DNA of 64,000 nt, taken from the NCBI RefSeq assembly GCF_031143425.1, contig NC_090445.1:1581532049-1581596048 (forward strand), read 5' to 3'. The notes under the pieces were generated by a model, which searched no databases, had not been told where the DNA came from, and worked only from the letters and a program-made list of their open reading frames with translations. A program made the position numbers and the translations under genes. Below, piece after piece: positions 57,481-64,000 of this stretch (position 1 is its first letter; the number at the start of each line of letters is the position of its first letter). The stretch comes from Pleurodeles waltl. Lineage: Eukaryota; Chordata; Amphibia; Caudata; Salamandridae.

Positions 57481-59396
57481 TCAACCTGTTGGATTTGGGC
57501 TGGCAGCATATAAGATGCTTAGCAGAGCTGTTGTTTTCTGTGAATTCCTGTGGGAGTTTTACTTAAATTTCTACTGTTCTTCCTGGATCCCACATGAGTG
57601 AGGCCCAAGACCTCAAACTCAACAAAAGTACTGGTAATAAAGTATTGATTTTCATTCACTGTTTCACAAAATGTTACGAGGAATCTGGTCCCGGGGGTCT
57701 TGAAACCTGTGTCTACCACACCCAGGGCAGACCTCAAGTGTAGCTTTTGGGTTCCTCGGATCTACAGGAGGAACTCCAGGCTATTCCATAGTAATGAACT
57801 TGCATGTGCGAAAGCCTCGCTCTGCCCTCTCCTCATTCCACGCCAAAGCATTTCCCGGCTAAGTATCTCCTCTGCTGCCAAGCACTTATCTTTTATTCAG
57901 AAACGCATAAAGGGATTTTGGGTTGGTGGTTCGCCCTCTCTCTCTCTCTCCTTTAATAAAGCCAAAAGCATCTAAATGGGCCACTTAGACTCCTGTGTTT
58001 AAATCCCTTCGATTATCCTAAGCATTTAAGAGTAAAATCTCCATGTAATTTCAATTTAAATTCATTACCTCCATAAGAAGGGCTGCGTGCCGCCCCCCTT
58101 GATGGACATGAGTGAATGTGAGTTGGTAGAAAGCTTGTAAACCCGCATTAGCAAAATACAGTACATGTACAGACACTCGCTCAGGCGCGCTTGTGCACTC
58201 AACTTGCTGCCGTTTGAGGAAATTTGGAATATTCGCTTAATGGAGAGGGTATCTTCAGATAATGACACCTACTTTTCAAATGGACATTAACAAGCTGAGC
58301 AAATAACATGGTTTGACGACAAACCATCCAAGTGACACGGATATAATTTGTGGTAATTTGCTGCCAATTTTCCTCTGCCTTAATGACAGTGAAAGCAAGC
58401 TGGTTCTAGCATGGAGATGTGCGTGCTGCCGCAGAGCGGGGTGGGTGCCACGGAGGTGGTGAGCTCACTGGAATCCACGTCCTCAGTGCATTTCTGTGAT
58501 GGAGACATGCTGCCATGGCTGAGCCAAAAGGGCTCGAGTGTTATTTCAAACCATATCACCTTGATCCCTTGTGTTGGATCTGGAATTTTTCCAAGGGCAG
58601 TGCTGAAAAATACTGCATGCATTCCGAAGATGTGCTGGTGGGTGAGCACCCGGCAGGTACATGTGAGACGTCACGCGACGCATGCACAGGACTGCTTGCT
58701 TAGTGACATTATTGCTGTCGAGAAGGCCACACTTTTTTCCTCTCTCCTTCATTATCTACACGTCAAAGTCTATCTTTCTGTCTGTCCATCCGCCCATCTG
58801 TCTGTTCGTCCGTCCATCCATCTGTTTATATGTCTTTCTATCTATCTGCCCTGCCTGCCTCCCTTTCCGCCTGTCTATTTGTCCATCTATCTATTGATCG
58901 AATTTTGAAACTGAATAATATTGTCACTGCTCATGTCATTTATGATGTAGCCATTAAAGACAGCTCCGGTGCTGAAGTGGACTGTTACTTTTAACTAGTG
59001 TGATTCCTGACAGCTTAAGAGCCTGTTCCCAAAACTATACCTATTTGCAAAGTTGGTACAGCTGACTTTGGAAAGGCGTAGAACCAGTTTGCAGGGCACA
59101 AATGTGCATTTCAATTTGCAATTGCCATTTCATATTACAGTGCATAGATTGTGACCCCTAGTGAATGGCTAAAAGAATGTGACATCAAAGAGGCATCCAC
59201 CCTTGGTGGTGACATGTAACAAGTACAGATGCGTCATGAATGCTCCTGCAGTCACAGCATTTGATAATTCCTTACTGCAGTGGGTAGGCAGGACCCATGT
59301 GCAAAATGTAAGCTGTCAATTCCTAACACCTTACACCACATGTGCTGCTTGGAAGCATATGAAACCCCCCTTCAGTGTCCCTATCAGCATATATAT
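57481..59396. other. Repeat-poor stretch, possible conserved non-coding element, plus tetranucleotide array
   Basis: 57750-58400 shows no repeat I recognise, no open frame of note and several homeodomain-like TAAT/ATTA cores (atgtaatttcaatttaaatt, ataatttgtggtaatttg). It has the look of a vertebrate conserved non-coding element, but that is only an impression. A degenerate tetranucleotide array follows at 58770-58890. Confidence 0.35.
58770..58893. repeat. Degenerate tetranucleotide array (TCTG/TCCA/TCTA)
   Basis: Variants of tctg, tcca, tccg and tcta alternate over about 120 bp without a fixed unit, as in an old compound microsatellite. Confidence 0.85.
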
Positions 59397-60187
59397 TAGG
59401 CCTGGGTGAAACTTTAATTACGTTGGAGTAATTGGAGCAATTTCAGTAATTACGCATTACTCCTGTGAAGCAAAATTACCAGAATTATGTAATTACTCCT
59501 GCTTGAGAAATTAAGAGTAATTTGGGCAGAAATCCTACCGCAAGAGCACAGGCCTTATGTTCACAAATCTTTTGAGGTCACATACGGGCCAAAACGTAGA
59601 ATCAGCCAGATTGCAACCACAAAAAAGCATTTTGTAATGAACAAATGCCAAATTGCGATTCAATAACTTGTTACTGAATCACAATTTGGTTTATCCATTC
59701 GGTATTTGTACGGGTTGGGTTTAGGGTGTCCTGTCTAGCTACCGAATTCATTGGTATGTGTTAGTCTTACAACTGAATTGCGGTCGCACATTTATTTTTG
59801 CCAGCCAATAAAAGGTAGTAGTAATCATTTGCAAAATGGAAGGGGCCCCAAAGAGACCCTTTCCGCTTTGAGAATGTACACAAAAATATTTTTTAAGCAC
59901 AGGAAGTAGTCCCATAGGCCACTGCCTACTGTTAAAAAAATGAAACTTAAAAGTTTAATTTTCTATTTTTTTAAATGTATTCCATTTTCCTTTAAGAAAA
60001 ACAGGCTGCATTAAAAAAACAAAAAAAAGATTACTTTATTACAAAGTAATCACAGACATGATGGTCTGCTGACACCAGCAGACCACCATCACTGTGATGG
60101 CTATCATTTCTAATAATTTGTAAACTGCAACAAACCTCATTGATATTCATGAGGTAGGTCGATTTGCAACCCATTAGGAATCGCTAT

Positions 60188-61480
60188 TTAATTAATGTAA
60201 GATTTGTTACATTCCATCTGTTTTTGGATCTGTTTGCCCTTGTCTGTAATGGGCAGAGTAGCCTGTTGTAAGATGGTGTTGTTCCCACAGTGCCTGCATG
60301 TGCTACAGAACACCATGTGTACTAGCCCGTGATCTACCTTTGCTAAACTAAACAGTCTGCTTGTGTCTCTTGTGTTGGCTGATAAGAGGAGCAGGGTAAA
60401 GATAGACATACTGAAGCTGGATATGGAGGTAGGGGGACTAGGGCTCACAGATTGTAGTGTTTTACAGGAATTCTACAGTACGAAATACAGTGGTGCATGG
60501 ATGCCCCAAATGAGGAAAAGGACTGCTTGAGGACTGGGGAGCTGCGAGGGACCTCCCACGATATATCGTGAAGGGAACGAGGGTCCTGAGGGATTGCCCT
60601 TTTCTTGTTCCACAAGTAGCTGAGGCCTGGGAGCAGTCAGACTTACGAGTGCAGCGCAGGGCACCATATGCAAAATGATTACCCCTCAGCTGACTGAGAC
60701 CCTTTAGGCAGACGCAGATGGTAAAGAATGTTAATCAGTGGCCCGAGGGGGACTGCACCATGGCTGGGAATCTCTACCTAAACAGAACCTTCCTCAACAA
60801 TGGAGCAGGCATGTGATCTGTTTCAGCTGCGCCAGGACCAGTTACTGCAGTATGCCAAAAGGTCCCATACATCGGAGCCTGTGAAATTCCAAACACTGCA
60901 ACTCCTAATAGATCCAAGATCCACTAGGGGGTCGGCCTCCCATATTTACAAATCCCTCACAGGGGATAGACAGGTTGACATGATGAAAGTCTCGGACAGG
61001 TGGACAGAGGTCTTGCCTGAACCACTTACGGAGGGGGTCTGGAAGAGAGCCTGCACCCAAGTCCGAGAGGAAGTTAGTAACTCGTGTTTTAAACTAACCT
61101 AGTTTTATTACTTGCATCACACACATTTGATGCCTCAGAGGCTGCACAAAATTACAGTGTCGCAGTCAGATGCCTCCTGCAAATGAGAGACTGGTCCGGC
61201 AAAGTTTTTGCACATGGCATGGGAATGCCGGAAACTAGGGGAGGGAAACAGGGAGGTCCTGGGGACACAGTGAGAGGTTGCATACATTCAAGTGTACACA
61301 TCAGTTGTGCAAGTTGGTTGGGGGTACCCTCAGCCCCAAAGAGTGGGGCTAAGATGAGACACAGATTTGCCCTTTTGGGACTTGTGCTAGCCAAGCGACG
61401 AACATCTATCCACTAGGCACAACTCGGCCAGCCGACAGTCCAACAGACCCACTGCTGCTGCTTAGTTCTTCTTTTGTTTT
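60188..61480 (+). mobile_element. L1-like LINE, 3' ORF2 fragment
   Basis: The plus strand encodes, with frameshifts and stops, the part of L1 ORF2 downstream of the palm: GRVACCKMVLFPQCL near 60250, DKRSRVKIDILKLDMEVGGLGLTDCSVLQEFYS near 60380-60475, an open stretch at 60800-61102 (SHIYKSLTGDRQ, EGVWKRACTQVREEVSNSCFKLT) and LAKRRTSIHW near 61390. The same C-terminal segment is seen at 19.3 and 36.8 kb. It is 5'-truncated. L1 3' UTR-like sequence (gtgttttgtactgtgttctt) near 62085-62120 suggests the insertion ends near 62136, with something else inside its 3' UTR. Confidence 0.8.
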
Positions 61481-62136
61481 AGATTTCCGATTTGTTTACT
61501 GTACAAGTGGTCCTTCTTTAGTGGATGGATGCTGATAGAATATAGATTGTTGTGAAGACAGGATGCCCTCCGAGCCTCTTCTTAGGTTGAGCATAGCAGT
61601 GCACAAGCACTACTTTTCCTACGTTATGGTATGTATCTGGGATTTTAACCATGCCCACCACATGTCCATCGCTACCACTTGTTCATAGGCTTGCCTTTCA
61701 AAAATCCTTTTTACCATTGGTAAATGCTTTACATTTGTCCCTCCTTGGGGCAGTTTTGTTACTGCGTTGGGAATCGACCCTGTTGCATGGATAATTGCAT
61801 TTTTGCTGATAACTTTGGCTGCAAGCAAACTTCTTTTTCCTTTTGTGTCTGTCCTTCAAGCTCACGCTCATGGTGACTCTGGTGCTTTGAATCGGCTCAC
61901 TTGTGTCAGCTGTTTTACTTTTTATTTTCAGTTTGTGTTGCATGAAAAGTCCAGTTGGGAATTTACAATGCTAATAGCTCTAACTCGAGCAAACGTGAGA
62001 CCCATTGAGTTGCAAATGCTTGTTTTACAAAGTGGTTAATGCCATGTACTGTTACATGTACCGTAATCAGAGTGTGATACAATGCTGTGTTTTGTACTGT
62101 GTTCTTCTGTAAACATGTTAAAAACTTTTGTTACAT
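61481..62136. other. Probable L1 3' UTR with an unidentified insertion
   Basis: 61600-62050 is not obviously L1. Short ORFs on both strands have no known domain. Confidence 0.35.
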
Positions 62137-62667
62137 CAGTAATTGGGATTTCCTATTTGCAATTCAGAAAGAATCACAATCTGGAAATTGTAATTCTTGA
62201 TTTTTTTACATATGGCCCTAAGAGAGAGAAAGCGAGCAACTGCTGTCTATTGCTGTTCATGTCCAGTAGCATTTATTGGTATTTTGTTGCACAAAATGCA
62301 TCCCCTGGTCCATTTTCGACACATCGGTGAATTTTGCACTAAGAAAATAGTGCTAAATGCTGGATTATGCTTTTTACTCAATTACGCATAATTACAAGTA
62401 ATTTTGCAGCAATTACAAGTAATTAAACGTAATAGAACTAGGTCAGTTACACCCACCCCTAATACATATGAGGCATTGCAACTGGTGTCACTTTTATCAA
62501 CAGGGATTGCACAATGCAAAAGGGTTCGCTAAATCAGGCTTTTGTGCCAACATTCACTGCAGTGCATGATGAGGCGCAGTGCCCATTCCGGACACTTTGT
62601 TAAATGGGAAAACATGTGTGCCTCACTTTGCACACTACTTTAGTGCAGCGATTGATAAGTAAGTGCT

Positions 62668-63345
62668 AAATATACAACCATTTCCTTTTCCAACTCGCAC
62701 ATCGCAAATCTTTGCGAGCAGCAAAAGGAAATGTATTAATGTATGACAGACACAATCAGAGATTCACAATGGGGTCGCAATTGACCTGCCTCCTCAATGT
62801 TCATGAGGCAAGTCACAATTTGCGACCCATTCGGAATGGTCAATAACACAGGGATGGTGGCTGCTGGGGACAGCAGACCACCATTTCTGTGTTTGCTTTT
62901 GAATAAAGCAACTTATTTTTTAAATGCAGCCCGTTTACCTTAAAGGAAAATGGGATGTGTTTCAAAAAGAAAAATTAAACGTTTCTGTTTAATTTTTTAA
63001 GGGTAGCCATTTTTTCACTGCCTGCTATTAAAAAACATCTTTGCTACCCCTCAATCCCAATTGTGACTGGCGTACCACCTACTTGAAGTAGGCAGTAAAC
63101 GGCAATTGTTTTGTGACTGTGTTCCAGTCATAAAACAGTCGTACACCCTCCTGCTACTCGCTATTTGGAAGGGGCACCCCTGGCATGCCCCTTACTAAAA
63201 GCAACTCGCAAACTCTATTTTGCGAGTTGGTAATAGGTTACCAACTCACAAAAGAGGGTTTATACATGCCAGATGCAATTTTAGCAGTTGCAAATGAGCC
63301 AAATCTCCGCTTGCGACTGCTAAAAACGGACGTACATCTGACCCC
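62668..63345. mobile_element. Serial-hairpin foldback element, copy 4
   Basis: The right end acgtacatctgacccc matches the GGGGCCAGATGTACG terminus of copy 1. Reading from the right the landmarks run in copy-1 order: gcgagttgg..ccaactcgc-type hairpin (aactcgcaaactctattttgcgagtt), ggcacccctggcatgcc, actgcctgctatt, gcagcccgtttacc, the ggtggctgctggggacagcagaccacc hairpin and ggggtcgcaattgacc/aatttgcgaccc. The left boundary, near tatacaacc, is approximate. Confidence 0.75.
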
Positions 63346-64000
63346 AAATCCTATCCTTTACAAAGTGCGCCACTGTTCACAGCACAACGCAAAGCATTGC
63401 ACTGCGAGCATTCTCTATGTGAATCAGATCCTGTTTCCTCAACAGAACACAAGCATTATTGTTTGCAATTCAGATTTCTTTTGTTTTTAGTAATGGCACC
63501 TATTTCATCTTTAAAGCATCATTTACCCTCAGCCCAGGTCACTAGCTGCCTGTGCCCCTAACTACTCAATGCTTTTTGAAACCACAGCTAAGTTGGAAAA
63601 GGAACCATGGGAACATCACTTAGCTGTCCCCAGAACAAAGTGAGTGGGATGCTTCTGAAAACCCTTGAGCACACAGACTTATTCTATCATCTTGTGAAGG
63701 TATGGAATAAGTATACCCAGACTGATAAATGTTAGTTCATTTATTTATTCCTTTCTTCTGTCATATCAAAAGTTTATGGTAGATGGAAGCACAGGGGGGC
63801 ATATGCTATGCTTCAGAGTAAAGGAAAGACTCTCTTCTCTTCTGGAACAATTTTGGAAAGGATATGAGGAACGCTACTATAGACTTCCAAAGAGGTGTAT
63901 ATTGTCATGAATATAATAGTTTAATGGGGCATCTGTGCTCATCCTTTATAGCTCCAGTTCGAGGGTTGGTGCCTGGTCCAGCCAGATACACCGTAAACTA
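63346..64000. other. No feature recognised
   Basis: The 63185-63490 ORF mostly overlaps the hairpin element and has no recognised domain. Nothing else is visible to the window end. Confidence 0.4.

Larger units (their letters stand above)
59580..62217. mobile_element. Serial-hairpin foldback element, copy 3, split by an L1
   Basis: 59598-60187 follows copy 1 in order: a gcattttgt/acaaatgc start, the hairpin aaattgcgattcaataac/ttactgaatcacaattt, gaaggggcc/ggacccttccgctt-like block, caggcagtgg-type hairpin, the gatggtctgctgacaccagcagaccaccatc hairpin and the tttgcgacc-type arms with catgaggtaggtc. It breaks off at gaatcgctattt. A matching 3' remnant with tttacatatggccc appears at about 62137-62217. 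Confidence 0.6.
59399..62460. mobile_element. TIR element with TAATTAC-rich ends, swollen by nested insertions
   Basis: ggcctgggtgaaactttaat at the left and tcagttacacccacccct at the right are imperfect inverted repeats. Both ends carry many copies of taattac/gtaatta (59417-59520 and 62375-62435). No transposase is visible. Most of the 3 kb between the ends is explained by a serial-hairpin element and an L1 inside it. No clear target duplication was found, so the boundaries are tentative. Confidence 0.5.

Noticed and set aside
58411..58908. 165-codon plus-strand ORF
   Set aside because: The C-terminal third translates a tetranucleotide array; no domain in the rest.

Overview
The window reads as non-coding DNA from a large, repeat-rich vertebrate genome. 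I infer a salamander or newt, from memory of the repeat families: foldback elements with GGCCC termini, L2/CR1-like and L1-like LINEs, hAT and Tc1 copies. No host exon, tRNA, rRNA or CRISPR array could be supported. Nearly all recognisable coding sequence belongs to transposable elements.

Layout. 1-3.3 kb holds a decayed L2/CR1-like LINE on the minus strand, split by a 1.29 kb insertion with a hammerhead-like motif. 3.9-4.4 kb is a run of consecutive hairpins. 5.05-5.2 and 6.9-7.6 kb are foldback elements flanked by TTA duplications. A tRNA-type SINE lies at 8.2 kb. 10.1-14.2 kb is a second, decayed plus-strand LINE of another clade, interrupted at 12.9-13.6 kb by a serial-hairpin element. 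14.7-15.1 kb is another foldback element. 16.4-17.6 kb has GATA arrays and a G-poor, C-rich repeat tract. 19.1-23.0 kb is a decayed minus-strand L1-like element. 24.9-25.5 and 26.5-26.7 kb are young foldback elements. 26.7-33.2 kb has few recognisable repeats.

33.2-33.9 kb is a second serial-hairpin copy. 35.3 kb is a short hAT-type element. 36.5-38.65 kb is a larger hAT-like element carrying a truncated L1 tail and a foldback element. 40.4-42.5 kb has foldback elements (one with a nested hAT MITE) and a second SINE. 42.5-46.15 kb is the best preserved LINE, full endonuclease plus reverse transcriptase with one visible frameshift. 48.0-48.4 kb is a 38-bp minisatellite. 54.19-55.75 kb is an intact Tc1/mariner-type transposon with a DD37E transposase. 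56.4-57.5 kb has two abutting foldback elements. 57.75-58.4 kb is a repeat-free stretch that may be a conserved non-coding element. 59.4-62.5 kb is a probable three-level nest (TIR element, serial-hairpin element, L1), followed at 62.7-63.3 kb by another serial-hairpin copy.

How it fits together. LINE and Tc1 proteins would mobilise their own copies and possibly the SINEs. The foldback elements have no coding capacity; their 3-bp duplications and GGGCC termini suggest trans-mobilisation by a PIF/Harbinger-type transposase not present here. The most notable objects are the serial-hairpin family, the intact DD37E transposon and the nearly intact LINE.
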